Assembly (NCBI GenBank): GCA_016788705.1
Contig: JAEUSQ010000039.1
Coordinates: 1 to 64,000 of the forward strand
From: Bacteroidetes Order II. bacterium
GTDB lineage: Bacteria; Bacteroidota; Rhodothermia; Rhodothermales; UBA2364
DNA length: 64,000 nucleotides
Reading direction: 5' to 3'
Made by a program: the position numbers and the translations under genes. The number at the start of each line of letters is the position of its first letter. Within the stretch, counting starts at the first letter, position 1. The notes under the pieces were generated by a model. It searched no databases. It saw only the letters and a program-made list of their open reading frames with translations, and was not told the DNA's origin. Of the stretch, positions 36,501-44,775 are shown piece by piece.

Positions 36501-39491
36501 CAGCGAAATTCGTCCTGATTGTCGGTCAACAGCGGCAAACATCTCTACGCGACCATCCAAGGTAATCGTTCCAGATAAGATGCGGTGCGTGGCAGGGTCT
36601 AAGACCACTTCGTCGAAGGTTGCACCACCCAAAGAGGTGGCTGTTTGACCACCAGAATTACCGATTCCCAATAAACTTCCCCGGCCATTGATCCGAATGC
36701 GCTCTTCACTAAATTGTATAGCATTTGCCTGAAAATGAAAGGCAGGGTTATTTTTGGGAATTGAAAGTTCTGCGGATATCGTACCTCCAGCAGTCGCCCC
36801 CAATTGCCAATTATCAAATTGCCCGGTCATCAGGTCCAAGTCCACATTGACAGGAATCGTACCAATGCCCAATAATTCACCTTCTCCGGTCGCTCCCAAG
36901 AATCGGGCCGATTGCCGACCATTTTCTTCCCCCAATACCACTCTTGCGGTTCTCAAACGAATGCCATACCCCTCGTGCTGCACCGTAACTTGTTGCACAA
37001 TGTCGCCCGATGCGGCATTTGAGACCCAAAAACCCCGCGTATTAAGAGAAATTTGCGCCAGGTCTTGCGTGGGCAATAAGGTGGATGTTCCTCCGATGAT
37101 AATGCCGCGTTCAGGTGACAAAGGTCCAGAAAGCTGTAAGCTCCCTGTGGGCTGGGCGAATCCACTAACGGTGAATTGGTCATTGTCTTCATAATTTACA
37201 TTTACCACTGCCCGTAGTTTTTCCACTGCTATCTGCGCCACCGGTTCAGCCAACTCAGGCGATTTTAAACCAGAGACACAAGGGTGTGGCAGTTCAGAAA
37301 GGTTACTCGACCAACCAAAAAACTTGCCATTCCACTGACCATTTTGTACAGTAAAAACGGTGGTTTGCAAACAGGTAGGAATCCTCGAAAGGCCACTACC
37401 GAAGCGAAAGTCTAAGTCCACTTGTGCGTTCCACGGGCCTGCATCACGACTTGGCATCCCCAACCAATCTACCAGAACCGGAGGTTGTCGGAATCCTGTA
37501 AACCGTCCCTCGAAAGGTGCAATCAAGAAGGTTGAGGACGGGGCCAAGTGTCTTTGCGACAAAGCAATTTCTGGCAATTGAAAGGGCGTGCCGTCAAAAA
37601 TCAGGTTTGAGAATGTAACAAAAGGCTCCCCGCCCAACAGCCTATTCACCAAACCCACTTGCAAATTCAATCGGTAGGTCCAGCCAAAGTCATCCCTAAA
37701 TCCAAAAGACTCCAACCGTATCCGCCCGATTAAGAAGTCTATGGTTCCCGTCTCCAAATACGTCTGCCGGTCACAATTTTGGATACCTAATTCTGGTTGA
37801 GATGTAGTGACTTGGTCTTGTACACGGATTGGAAAAAGCACGCCGCAATATTTTCCATCGCGGTTCAACAAGGCCAATTCAGCCATCAAAGTCAGGTCTG
37901 TGGATAATTGGTTTTGTATAGCATCAACCGAAAAATTACCTGTAAGTTGTTGTATGTTAAGTCTTATTTTAGATTGATCTGGCAAGTTAGATAGCGATAA
38001 ATCCAAACGGCAAGAAATCGGAATTTGCCCAGCCAGATCGTCTAAGGCCACCCCTTCCACCCGACAATTTGTTGGCTTCCCAAAGAGAGCAAGAGTGGCC
38101 ACGCCAGTGGTTTCGCCTCTGGGAAGTCGAACCCCCAGACGACCCATGAATAATTTGACAGGACCATTTTCATAGACCACCGGATTGGGTAAGTTGGCTT
38201 CTATGAGGCCGGAAAATCCGGTGGCATCAAATAAAACTTGTCCAGTAGCTGGCAAGAAGTTTCCTGTTTGCGGATGTTTAATTTTCGCCTCGACCACAAA
38301 TCCTTGCACACGATCCCAATAAAATACTTGTAGTTGTACGTTTTCCTTTGGAAACGGTACACCAAGCGCATGTATGGCATTGTCTATATGAACCTGCCCG
38401 CCGATGACAGCCAAAGATTGTGGCTGAATTTGTACGTTTTGGAGCCGGACCCGAAGGTCTTTTGGGCCATCCGGCATCTCAAGGCGTAGGGTTGCAAAAC
38501 CAGAAAGCGTTTTTAGTCCCCCAATATCCTGCGAAAACGCTGCTGAAAGCCCTCGTAATTGCGCAAATCCGGGGATTAAGGCAACCTGATCCCAAGCAGG
38601 CGGGGCATTGGGGTCTTCTCCGGATGGATTTATGGGATCTTGAACAATATTGACGGCACTTTTGGTGAAGGTCACAATTTCCGAAAGCCCATTACGAGTA
38701 ATAGGTGCGTTGCGGCTCGTCTCCTCGGTTTTCAGCCGAACGGCGTAGGCTGCCCCTTCTTCCAATGCCGGATAGGCCGCCGAGTACACAAAAGTCGTTT
38801 GATTGGTGCGAATTACTTGTCCAGTAGCCAGAGGATTGCTGCTTAATGCTTGTAACGGGCTTTGATTGGGCAAGATTTTTGCGATATACAGGCTGTACTG
38901 AAAACGATCAGCAATCCCGCCAATAACGGGCGTCCATGAAAACGTCATGGGCGACTCGGCCACCTGCGACTCATGAAGCGGCGAAACCAATACAGATGGC
39001 TCCGGATACAGGATCTCGGTGGTTCCAACCGCTGGCGTTGTGAGGATCGCTGCATCCGCCAATGGCTCAATTTCCAGTTCATAGGCTCCTTCTGGTATCA
39101 ATCCAGAACGCAATGCCACTGCCTGATACTTGCTTTCCAACTGGTTGATCACATCCTGAATACCCACTTCAAAACGGATCGAAGGGGTATCCTTAAAGGT
39201 GCGATACGTATAAATGCCCGGCGCATATGAATTGGGGCGTGAGGTGGTCGAATAGAGCACCTTGCCATTGTGCCGAAAGGTTACTTTGAAGCGAAAGGCT
39301 ACAGGTGTGGCGTCCAAAGGGTTTTGATAGACAAATTGGATTTGGTATTTCCCCGAGTCATATTCACGGAGCAAATCGGTATAGGTAGAAAAACTGGCCT
39401 GTGGCAAAACACCAATCAGATTCACTTGGGCCGTTTGCGACCAAGCCGTCGGCCCAAGGAGGAAGAGGAAAAATAGAAAGGATCTTTTCAT
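27507..39491 (-). CDS. Giant (3994-aa) secreted beta-rich surface protein, function unknown
   Basis: Start taken at 39491, where MKRSFLFFLFLLGPTAWSQ gives a clear signal peptide; the frame is open 66 codons upstream. Residues ~100-280 are fibronectin-like (SPLHESQVAESPMTFSWTP). Residues ~300-2500 are a long run of irregular beta repeats in which phrases such as SGLLSGSF-, LRLTDRGFDNA- and GNGLLRLFTLPG/GNGRMRIFTRPG recur, suggesting duplication of a large unit. Around 2500-2800 hydrophobic, Gly-rich strands look barrel- or sheath-like. A helical/coiled-coil section starts near 2850 (EAMQDAENMKNEANQAQQAL), and the C-terminal ~700 residues return to fibronectin-like domains. There is no catalytic motif and no recognisable T9SS tail. 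It is flanked in an operon by a barrel protein and a fibronectin-III protein. I do not recognise the family. Confidence 0.85.
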   Translation of the reverse strand: MKRSFLFFLFLLGPTAWSQTAQVNLIGVLPQASFSTYTDLLREYDSGKYQIQFVYQNPLDATPVAFRFKVTFRHNGKVLYSTTSRPNSYAPGIYTYRTFKDTPSIRFEVGIQDVINQLESKYQAVALRSGLIPEGAYELEIEPLADAAILTTPAVGTTEILYPEPSVLVSPLHESQVAESPMTFSWTPVIGGIADRFQYSLYIAKILPNQSPLQALSSNPLATGQVIRTNQTTFVYSAAYPALEEGAAYAVRLKTEETSRNAPITRNGLSEIVTFTKSAVNIVQDPINPSGEDPNAPPAWDQVALIPGFAQLRGLSAAFSQDIGGLKTLSGFATLRLEMPDGPKDLRVRLQNVQIQPQSLAVIGGQVHIDNAIHALGVPFPKENVQLQVFYWDRVQGFVVEAKIKHPQTGNFLPATGQVLFDATGFSGLIEANLPNPVVYENGPVKLFMGRLGVRLPRGETTGVATLALFGKPTNCRVEGVALDDLAGQIPISCRLDLSLSNLPDQSKIRLNIQQLTGNFSVDAIQNQLSTDLTLMAELALLNRDGKYCGVLFPIRVQDQVTTSQPELGIQNCDRQTYLETGTIDFLIGRIRLESFGFRDDFGWTYRLNLQVGLVNRLLGGEPFVTFSNLIFDGTPFQLPEIALSQRHLAPSSTFLIAPFEGRFTGFRQPPVLVDWLGMPSRDAGPWNAQVDLDFRFGSGLSRIPTCLQTTVFTVQNGQWNGKFFGWSSNLSELPHPCVSGLKSPELAEPVAQIAVEKLRAVVNVNYEDNDQFTVSGFAQPTGSLQLSGPLSPERGIIIGGTSTLLPTQDLAQISLNTRGFWVSNAASGDIVQQVTVQHEGYGIRLRTARVVLGEENGRQSARFLGATGEGELLGIGTIPVNVDLDLMTGQFDNWQLGATAGGTISAELSIPKNNPAFHFQANAIQFSEERIRINGRGSLLGIGNSGGQTATSLGGATFDEVVLDPATHRILSGTITLDGRVEMFAAVDRQSGRISLSNNSSLPATQRPEGLTFWLPASSQISALGWVFPQPNPGDGAANLVQNGDIRVGEITLTGLTAQASAEFRISLSPLGILEGEVGFDQEDNRIATLSALGLRMATNLASALLPDQIALPLESVSHLLVKTNGVAVISSEDMGNGLLRLFTLPGKKARWVLPALQGNQATPPVVELAFDNLVYNPNTRQVTGGSLTAPVANRADLKLPENLPFTSLILGFEEGKLTIAGRLSLFGQTLGDACPIQLFTQTDQHWKVAATCNPDQFIPFLPGKGWVGMNLRSINLQMALPIQGGPSTYLITGETNIEIRSQSSAVVASALAGFRYTHDGFSLSRFEPLYAEAQNVTVGDWGLRLSGIQHVQLDYRQEQFSFRMGLAAALWLGLANGRGLEIPLNGVELTEAGLDFPETDLHEGTTPPLSAPYVNLGAIQVQTIGARLAKTRINIFDANPPNIAPQLDLRIKPSGLADRSPELANQTLVIRNAGFEKGLLSGSFNELELMQEKSLGLGGEAALRITKISGRLLGQNGVQEGEIHLKGTLKWPQVVENANGCQTDMTATLRLSGRIEAVVPNVSPCGTIRFGAVSLQFQQSTLSLKLGNGEASFLLTGSAEAVIENEGGAVRGNGNLAVNLLNGDILAPTSIVINQPFTWHYPKNNPIFAFSVADASLTEGGLKLNGQGGLRVGGGTVNTAFNEAVFGLAGNVLQSGSIQISAPLAFQFFFDRGEWSITDANTPLPASGNLLKMGIPANVQITKDGMALSGEASAQMRIGSLNFPQLKQKFGPVAFGFGSVYVRDGKVEYFRTRDDGQEERVAYLDQDGFHPDNIGEAIADLLPEKLPVPTTSVAYIQLKQGNNLLIATENLGNGRMRIFTRPGQSNDLVLAGIARAPNAKTSFSAIFNGASVESFEKLDVEVTDALNQKLFKDTPLTLKQLRFQLVNGAPALLADAFVKLPKMLDRDAPLELTGLRLTDRGFDNAILSLGDASIQFQQSCADNPLKKMNFGGDAVQISICGVSFTIQNNGFGGVALSGQLATSFFKDDAGKPGRFQLVGGYNNAWNFDVLVDPRFSGKNMGNSGEDAWNATGSVILEGIPLGFADFVPSRIGLVNSDSEFALMLDGTFKMEEMLGKGFALGVSGLKIGTSGVSLTQAEFNNQQQTKFLGEQFPLLIRRMRLSIQNSILRFGLDGDLTFLGKALPINNLVIGTDGSFSVGDATLNLLNPNDPISIIPNLFVFNTLKIGVENNRPKITASGLVTLPEPFKSSGEAGLTVALGQDGIPVFTPIYPTFDFGKDERIAGAPEVDLGGMAKLKLTGIKFVADWSNPSNTSIMASASLKFGNDESKIIAFGSPANIDQNWGFKLSVNQGVEWRFPNAQFRFDVDAGVFKVTNLSIGFKAQNGFAVVIGGTASLNLAGSSGTFGYQGLTIGTNGIIDSGSPTGEVSVKLMEVVSLTLNGFAFSSTPTTLTLPTSSGGPSGVQQNTESIPVKYYLKAGATITIGDGLGGGVDEVLVYEKQNGGFFLSIKNAHLELGGIAKATASMQYLTDARGFVLRVAGGVEMAPGIGGALAGKIGVRDGKVTMGLFAKIDFPIEIFPGVLTLSSIGAGFFIRPEQADMELVMTLPGLREALYKPDRVPQIDGMDFTALLFAQIDVLKMVRGRALLAFSFGDGFDKFDFTVNANVTIFDLPVFQAGMYLNIHKEPNLFRIAGEVGAKLDFGFLLYAGAEVGFNLISQNGNTKWAIWGNVKARVLFVGMEGEFFVGDPGFLFKLSIDAGLSLAIVSTTVHFDFMVWWRSNGKNMGAYGEMTAGIEVLGFELASVTAKGAFISRNNKTLFYAGARVKVLFGKISVYIANYDGEWDGGLGSNSAYEAMIAEAMQDAENMKNEANQAQQALQAAITAAAFMSREQLAASGANLLLLRPDQKQSLLDQNSDTWRYSAKYYRWPQRPYRPQAFTDVYNQVLAGQLSEKFISEDHYAYLMNASLTALKDKEAAMQARLEEIKAIAIESVKESETMEAQIQSVQNPISNLNLTWQGEEPPSYQYDSAADDQNRRSLGNLQLSIEAIEAKYRKAIIQVWQHIGKTEVNLLGEAAWMNGLERPVDIPAISNAGNGELEENARLFSASLNNVYSYYSRRIAHIWSLRKTYQQRLSTLNGLVPAVLDEINTTSNTAWNTRVALGAAGQEVGVDAGAMASILYQRMTIGTDISWNSMAENATTLNNAIRQYAVSFNEGAFKENVNRIQREFWIERFQLGLERLIETTGPARIQNEISSFSIQRQNLLTPWEQFSRRMAEIQRLKSQMVVTLYGMVSDFATWRGSSNLKGNEPLESLKTGLALALQAPSISQINLLAQRNTNLGVVNLTWAAQHPLSVSEYALSVSGGISTVRASAVSSQEAVVDANLPLLQQRAMFAPVINVMASYLPEQVMLSVGKSTSQSFETVRLLENEKVQALKVTLQARGPAGNVTRRTVSFNVDVSEEGIVMNPNVLQLGVAMPTGNGNLVSQDYTPPTIGSAWIVVGPDVPQKTGVLDPEKGVTPIWVNKQNRVALSASAADSESDIKSFSYAIGSAYGETNIQTWQPLVGVIDRTRSTSTILGEASGLNLQEDRDYYFSVVAENGQGLQAVYYIPTPVRLDLSPPKLPALIRFENNRAGEEDVPMPDPVVFPQVAEAELNNYVKRGTNPYLYTQYQVEITNPRDIIRRYGYIVTSKRDSAGVVADAFARRNMAQFWYLDPPVRYVDRIEGETMTLNIQNTVPYADARLFVFSEDFFGRRSPVMVVNLGETPDPTRPLAPMIQAYRSISHGLSQAVFVTTEPSEDKETGIGTCEYAIGTDVGLADVRAWGKIACDRGDFGRFVIPETEKLGFDSYYVSFRVVNGHNKTSGLSVVGPILLKQDDSPPVLGEGKSVWDARTKALQVSLELKDEESGVNGRLSYVFLYRKLDNLGQLSAQTYRTISQQTWVGPIAPNEVDTKSFTVPLNINKDFIPGIIEVTVSNPLGLTRTFSIPLEQ

Positions 39492-39516
39492 GATGACATG
39501 TATAGCTAAAAGAGGC

Positions 39517-41238
39517 TCAAAAACGGTGTTCGTACCGGAGCGTGCCCCGGAATTCTGTAAAAGAGGCCAAGTCTCCCCCTGCAGAACTGGAAAGCAACTG
39601 AACCCCCATCGAAAATCCATCGCGCTGGGTAAGAGCATAATGCCCTTGCAACAACGCCGTCCGCTGCTTACTGGTGATAGCAATTCCATTTGTAGGCTCG
39701 GTTTGGTTCTGGTTTAGCGAAGCGGTTAGGCTGAGGTTTAGTTTGCGTTTTAGCAATTGCGTCCCCGTTCCCAAATTCAACCCCGAAGTAGCCGTCTCGG
39801 CAAATTGATTGCGATTGCGCATCAAACTCCCCCCTATGTTCAGCGTAAGGCCCGATGGTAAACTTAGCGCATAAGCGGCATTCAAGGTGCGGGTATTAAA
39901 GTCCGGTGAAGGTCGTTTTCCTAAAATCACAGAAGGGCTAACATCGGAAAATTGCTGAAGACTGAGGTTTGTACTAATCGCATGTCCGAGGTTACCCATT
40001 CGCAAGGTGAACATGGGCATCAAGGTGAAAACCTGTGTTTTCTGGTCTTGGCGTAGGTTTTCGGCATCTGGGAGTCCCGCTTCTGGCTTCGAAGCATGTT
40101 GCATCTGGTTCCAAATGGCCGAAACCAATACATTCTTCGATAGTCTGGCTTGTAGATTCGCCCCCATTTGGGTGCGAATCAACGTGGAGGTACGCTGCCC
40201 CAACAAATTGTTTGCCTGCCGATTGAACTGAAAGCCAATATTTAACCTTCGCTTCAATAGCCGCAAAGTGGGCTGTACATACCAAATTTCGCGGTCATCC
40301 TGAATGGCAGAAACCCCCAATGACTGGAAATTCGGCTGGATGCGTTCGTAGCCAGTCCGCAGTCCGAAAGTAGGATACGTAACCCGGAGTTCACCATTTG
40401 CCGCAAAATCGGCACGGGTAGAGGTATGAAGGGTAAAACGACGCACCACTTTGTTTAATGCCTCGGTGAGTCGTGCATCCAAATTTACATTGGCAATCGA
40501 AAGGGTGTCTAAAGAGATGTCAGAAGAAAAGGCAGAAAGGGTTCCCTGAAGTTGAAGGACGATTTTATCTGGCACAATGGGCAATTGAAAATCAGGCGTG
40601 AGGGTGGCATTTTTGACAGGATTGACCGCCGGACGGAACAAAGTGACACTGGTGGTGTCGTCATAGGCATAGGTAAGGGTCAAGCCAATGTATCCCTTCG
40701 GATCCCCAAGCGCAAGACGGCCCGCATAGAGCCTTTGGGCAAAACTCCCATTGCTGAACAAGGATTCGGTAGAGCCTTTGGTGGCCCGTTTGGTTTGTCC
40801 GACAGCCACATTTAAGATAAAAAAACGCGGGCTTAGTTCGAGAGAGCCACCCATCATCGAAACGCCATTGAGGGCAAAACGGCCCAATACAGGACTTACT
40901 GAACCAAGGCCAATTTTGCCCCACTTCCACTGAGAATGAAAACCAACCTGATTGATGCTTTGGCGGAGTTGGTTATCTTCGGAAGAATAAAGCACATTGA
41001 TACCAGACTGAAGGCCCAATAAATTGAACTGGACATTCCCAAAAGCTTGTGCACTGCTGCCCGGACGCCGTGCTTCTATACCAGATACCCGGTACAATTC
41101 TCCCGTAAAACCTGTACTCCCACTTACTTTAAGAATCTGTTTTTTAACCTCTTGTGCAAAAGCCATACAGGGAACCAGCACCACAAAAAGGAGGATTCCC
41201 GGCAACAAAACCCGAATGGTTCTAAATAAAATATCCAT
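39517..41238 (-). CDS. Outer-membrane beta-barrel protein of the giant-protein operon
   Basis: 573 aa. Signal peptide ~1-28 (GILLFVVLVPCMAFAQ). The rest alternates amphipathic strands and turns and ends FRGTLRYEHRF, a typical BamA-recognised C-terminal strand with terminal Phe. No plug domain or known transporter motif. It is the first gene of the operon; the giant protein starts 25 bases after its stop. It may anchor or export the giant protein, by analogy with other barrel/partner pairs, but that is inferred. Confidence 0.83.
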   Translation of the reverse strand: MDILFRTIRVLLPGILLFVVLVPCMAFAQEVKKQILKVSGSTGFTGELYRVSGIEARRPGSSAQAFGNVQFNLLGLQSGINVLYSSEDNQLRQSINQVGFHSQWKWGKIGLGSVSPVLGRFALNGVSMMGGSLELSPRFFILNVAVGQTKRATKGSTESLFSNGSFAQRLYAGRLALGDPKGYIGLTLTYAYDDTTSVTLFRPAVNPVKNATLTPDFQLPIVPDKIVLQLQGTLSAFSSDISLDTLSIANVNLDARLTEALNKVVRRFTLHTSTRADFAANGELRVTYPTFGLRTGYERIQPNFQSLGVSAIQDDREIWYVQPTLRLLKRRLNIGFQFNRQANNLLGQRTSTLIRTQMGANLQARLSKNVLVSAIWNQMQHASKPEAGLPDAENLRQDQKTQVFTLMPMFTLRMGNLGHAISTNLSLQQFSDVSPSVILGKRPSPDFNTRTLNAAYALSLPSGLTLNIGGSLMRNRNQFAETATSGLNLGTGTQLLKRKLNLSLTASLNQNQTEPTNGIAITSKQRTALLQGHYALTQRDGFSMGVQLLSSSAGGDLASFTEFRGTLRYEHRF

Positions 41239-41496
41239 AGGCGGTGATTTTGAATCCAGAACGAGTGGATCAACAGATTAGCGAATGGGGCCAACGTTCC
41301 ATCCATTTCTTACCTTTCCCGGAAAGCGGGTTCAGTAGATAAACACCTCATTTTGTACCCTCATATGTATAATTCGACAATCTCTGTCCAAATTCATCAT
41401 CATGCCCCCAATTTGTTGAACCTTTTTTTGTGGTTCTTTCCGATAAGTCGTTAAAGAACGTATTTTCTTTTCTCCCATGACAGTAAAATTTCGATT
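41239..41496. promoter_or_regulatory. Divergent promoter region between the barrel gene and the sigma factor gene
   Basis: 258 bases between two divergent transcription units. No repeated or palindromic site stands out. If the ECF sigma factor controls the giant-protein operon, its promoter should be here. Confidence 0.4.
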
Positions 41497-42099
41497 ATGC
41501 CCACTTCCACACCTCAAAATGATTTTTCCGCATTATTCCAACGCTACCGAGACGGCGATCGCACCGCATTAGACGAACTTTGGCCATTGGTATATCCTCA
41601 GTTGCGGCAAGTTGCCCACCGACACCGTGTGCAATGGAAACAAGACGAAACCCTGAACACGACCGCCTTGATACACGAAGCCTACCTGCGTTTGGTCGAG
41701 AACCATTTACACGTTGCACAAGATCAGGTCCATTTTTTTGCCTTGGCATCACGGGTCATGCGGTCTATTATTTTGGATTACGCCAAACACCGGAACCGCC
41801 AGAAAAGAGGTGGCAATGCCCTGCATGTACCGCTTGATTTTGCCATCGAATTGTCTGACAATGAAGCCGAACATCTGATTGAATTAGACGAAGCACTACA
41901 GAAATTGGAAGTTTTTGATGAACGGGGCGCACGGATTATCGAAATGCGGATTTTCGGGGGTATGTCTCTCGCAGAAACCGCCGAAGCACTGGCCATTTCT
42001 ATTCCGACCGTTACCCGAAACACCAAGTCTGCACAGGCATGGCTATACCGCTTTATGCACGATGAGGACCTCCCCAATCTGGAACAACGGAATGGATGA
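41497..42099 (+). CDS. ECF-family RNA polymerase sigma factor
   Basis: 200 aa. Region 2: ALFQRYRDGDRTALDELWPLVYPQLRQVAHRH and TTALIHEAYLRLVE; FFALASRVMRSIILDYAKHRNRQKRGG is typical of the ECF subgroup that is often linked to Ser/Thr kinases. Region 4: RIIEMRIFGGMSLAETAEALAISIPTVTRNTKSAQAWLY. No anti-sigma gene is adjacent; the next gene, overlapping by 8 bases, is a kinase-TPR protein, so control is probably through phosphorylation or protein contact. Confidence 0.93.
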   Translation: MPTSTPQNDFSALFQRYRDGDRTALDELWPLVYPQLRQVAHRHRVQWKQDETLNTTALIHEAYLRLVENHLHVAQDQVHFFALASRVMRSIILDYAKHRNRQKRGGNALHVPLDFAIELSDNEAEHLIELDEALQKLEVFDERGARIIEMRIFGGMSLAETAEALAISIPTVTRNTKSAQAWLYRFMHDEDLPNLEQRNG

Positions 42100-44704
42100 T
42101 CGCGCCCGGTGGTTGCAAATTCAAGCAGCCTTTGATGACCTTTTAGACCTACCCGAAAGCGCACAGGCGGAAGCCTTATCCCATTTGCCCCTTCCACTTC
42201 AGACAGAAGTAGCGGCCCTGCTACGGGCTGCCGAAAAAGCAGAGGCCTATTTGGGAGAAGCCGAACAAACCATTCGCAAAAGCATTCGTCCGCCCAACCG
42301 AACAGATGTTCAGGTAGGACCATACCTGCTTCAGTCATTATTGGGAGAAGGGGGGATGGGTACGGTGTATCGCGCCAAACGTATTGATGGTGCTTACGAC
42401 CAAGAAGTGGCCATAAAAGTTTTACAAAACACGCTAAGTCCAGGATTACGTCAGCGGTTTTTGGCCGAACGACAAATTTTGGCCAATCTTCGGCACCCCC
42501 ATATTGCACAATTAGTGGATGGCGGCACCACTTCGGAGGGTCTCCCTTGGCTAGCGATGGAACTGGTAGAAGGTGAACCCATTACGTCCTATTGTGTTCA
42601 AAAGGAACTACCGCAAGAGGCGCGCATCCAATTGTTTTTACAGGTTTGTGAAGCGGTACGGTTTGCACACCGGAACTTAGTGGTTCATCGAGACCTTAAG
42701 CCGTCTAATATCCTTGTCACTCCCGAAGGAAAGGTTAAATTATTGGATTTTGGAATCGCAAAACTGATTGAATCCGATACACCCCAATACCAAACCGTTT
42801 CCCGCCATATCTGGCTGACGCCTGCCTATGCCAGCCCCGAACAATTGCAGGGCGAATCCATCACCACATCTTCGGATGTCTATCAATTAGGACGCATTCT
42901 TTATGAACTCCTAACGCCAAACCAAATTTCTTCAAGTACCCGAAAATCAGGCCATACCTCTCAAAAACAGCCATTTACATCCAACTCATTACCCCGCAGT
43001 CGGGAAAAGTATTTCCCAATCGGCAAACGTTTTTTCTTTGCCAAAACTGCCGTTCACGAATTGGACGCTATTTGCCAAATGGCCTTGCGAACCGAACCCG
43101 AACGCCGATACGGAACCGTAGAAGCATTGATAACCGATTTGCAACATTTCTTAGAGGGCCTTCCCGTAGCCGCCCAGCGCGACACGCTTGGCTACCATGT
43201 TAAGAAATTTGTATCACGTCATCGGCTTCCTGTTGTCATTGGCATCGCAGCCATACTCATTGTCTTTGGATCAGCCATTTTTATGGCCCTTCAGCAGCAA
43301 GAAATCCGCGAAGAACGAGACCGCGCCCGCTCAGAAGCCGAACGTGCGCAATTGGTCGCTTCGTTTATGGAAGAAATGTATGCACTGGGGGAATCGGATG
43401 CCGCACGCGGGGGCATTATTCAGGTGAACCGACTTTTGGAACAAAGCGAAGCCAAATTACACCGTATTGGGGCGTATAATCCGGGTGTTCGGGGGCAGTT
43501 GATGGATGTCATTGCCCGCGCCCATACCCAACTTGGAAACCACCGTAAAGCCTTGTCTTTGCGGTTTCAATCCTTAAAGTTGAAACAACAAACCTTTGGC
43601 GAACAGCATGTAGAAACCGCCATTACCTTAGAAGACCTTACCTCCTCGTACATGTACCTGTTTATACCGGATAGTGCTGCTCATTACATGGAAAAGTCCC
43701 TAACCTTATATAAAAAACTGTTGCCGCCAAACGATCCCAAAACCCTTTATGCACGCCTTCACCTCGGCACCGTCCGCGAAGCACAACACCGCCATCCGGA
43801 AGCCATTGCCTTGTACCAACAAACAGAAGTTGGATACCAATCACTGTCCAACCCTCCCCAAAAAGACATTGCAAACTTATATAATTCATGGGGATATGCC
43901 TTGCTCACCAATCGCCAATATGATGCTGCTGAACCCATTCTGGCCAAAGCCCTTTCCGCCGCAATCAGGCACAACAATGGCCATCACGAAATCACCCCCA
44001 TGATCTTAGGCTCTCATGGACTGATGTATGCAGGACAACGCAAATTACGCCCCGCCGCCGATATGTATGCCCGCGTTGTAGAAACCCGCGCCGGATTGCT
44101 GGGCTGGCATAACAAAAGAATCGTTCTAAGCCTTCATTACCTCGGAAATTTTCAATTGGCGGCGGGCATGGACCGTGAAGCGCTAAAAACTTATCAAAAA
44201 ATTGCCGAAATTCAACAAAACCTTGCCACTTTCACAGCCGAAGAAAAGGGATTGAATGCTTTTTACCAGGCCCTTTTGTACTACCGTCTATCCGAATTTG
44301 CACCCGCAAAACAGGCATTTTCCGAGGCAAAATCCCTGCTCGTAGCACAAATAACACCATCCACCGACCTCAAACGACGCCTCCAACATATCCGTTTGTT
44401 GTTTCTTCGCACCCTCTTTGAGGCGCCAAACGTTTTTCCTATACTCGAAAATGAACTCTACTTACTGAATGCTACCTATCTCAATGCCCCCGAAGCGTTG
44501 GAAGCCAAGGGCCTGCTCGCCGACCTATACCTGCAAAAAGGGGACTTAGAACGTGCTGAAGAAACCCTTTTATCTGCACACGAAGCCTTAGAACAACTAC
44601 CGGGAATGAACCTCCGCTTTCAAATTCAAATCTGGTCTCGCCTACACCGCTTATATATACGTTGGGGGAAACTTGACCTGGCCAAAAAATGGCGCGTTTC
44701 CTAA
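42092..44704 (+). CDS. Membrane Ser/Thr protein kinase with C-terminal TPR repeats
   Basis: 870 aa from ATG 42092, translationally coupled to the sigma gene. Kinase domain ~77-355: GEGGMG loop (85-90), K109 in VAIKV, HRDLKPSNIL (H199, D201), DFG (219-221), and ASPEQ. The activation segment is followed by an unusual Ser/Thr/Gln-rich piece (~280-310). Membrane segment 380-400. The outer part (~410-870) is a series of TPR-type helical repeats (YNSWGYALLTNRQYDAAEPILAKAL). Such ECF-kinase pairs occur in Rhodothermota and planctomycetes. Signal and substrate unknown. Confidence 0.92.
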   Translation: MDDRARWLQIQAAFDDLLDLPESAQAEALSHLPLPLQTEVAALLRAAEKAEAYLGEAEQTIRKSIRPPNRTDVQVGPYLLQSLLGEGGMGTVYRAKRIDGAYDQEVAIKVLQNTLSPGLRQRFLAERQILANLRHPHIAQLVDGGTTSEGLPWLAMELVEGEPITSYCVQKELPQEARIQLFLQVCEAVRFAHRNLVVHRDLKPSNILVTPEGKVKLLDFGIAKLIESDTPQYQTVSRHIWLTPAYASPEQLQGESITTSSDVYQLGRILYELLTPNQISSSTRKSGHTSQKQPFTSNSLPRSREKYFPIGKRFFFAKTAVHELDAICQMALRTEPERRYGTVEALITDLQHFLEGLPVAAQRDTLGYHVKKFVSRHRLPVVIGIAAILIVFGSAIFMALQQQEIREERDRARSEAERAQLVASFMEEMYALGESDAARGGIIQVNRLLEQSEAKLHRIGAYNPGVRGQLMDVIARAHTQLGNHRKALSLRFQSLKLKQQTFGEQHVETAITLEDLTSSYMYLFIPDSAAHYMEKSLTLYKKLLPPNDPKTLYARLHLGTVREAQHRHPEAIALYQQTEVGYQSLSNPPQKDIANLYNSWGYALLTNRQYDAAEPILAKALSAAIRHNNGHHEITPMILGSHGLMYAGQRKLRPAADMYARVVETRAGLLGWHNKRIVLSLHYLGNFQLAAGMDREALKTYQKIAEIQQNLATFTAEEKGLNAFYQALLYYRLSEFAPAKQAFSEAKSLLVAQITPSTDLKRRLQHIRLLFLRTLFEAPNVFPILENELYLLNATYLNAPEALEAKGLLADLYLQKGDLERAEETLLSAHEALEQLPGMNLRFQIQIWSRLHRLYIRWGKLDLAKKWRVS

Positions 44705-44775
44705 ATGTGTAACATTCTTACGGAAACGGATACAAACTAAGGTAATCACTTTAATCTTTTAAAACCTGACGTCCT

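Noticed and set aside
27507-39491. Many plus-strand frames opposite the giant gene (up to 229 codons)
   Set aside because: They mirror the long coding frame on the minus strand and have no start signals or family features.
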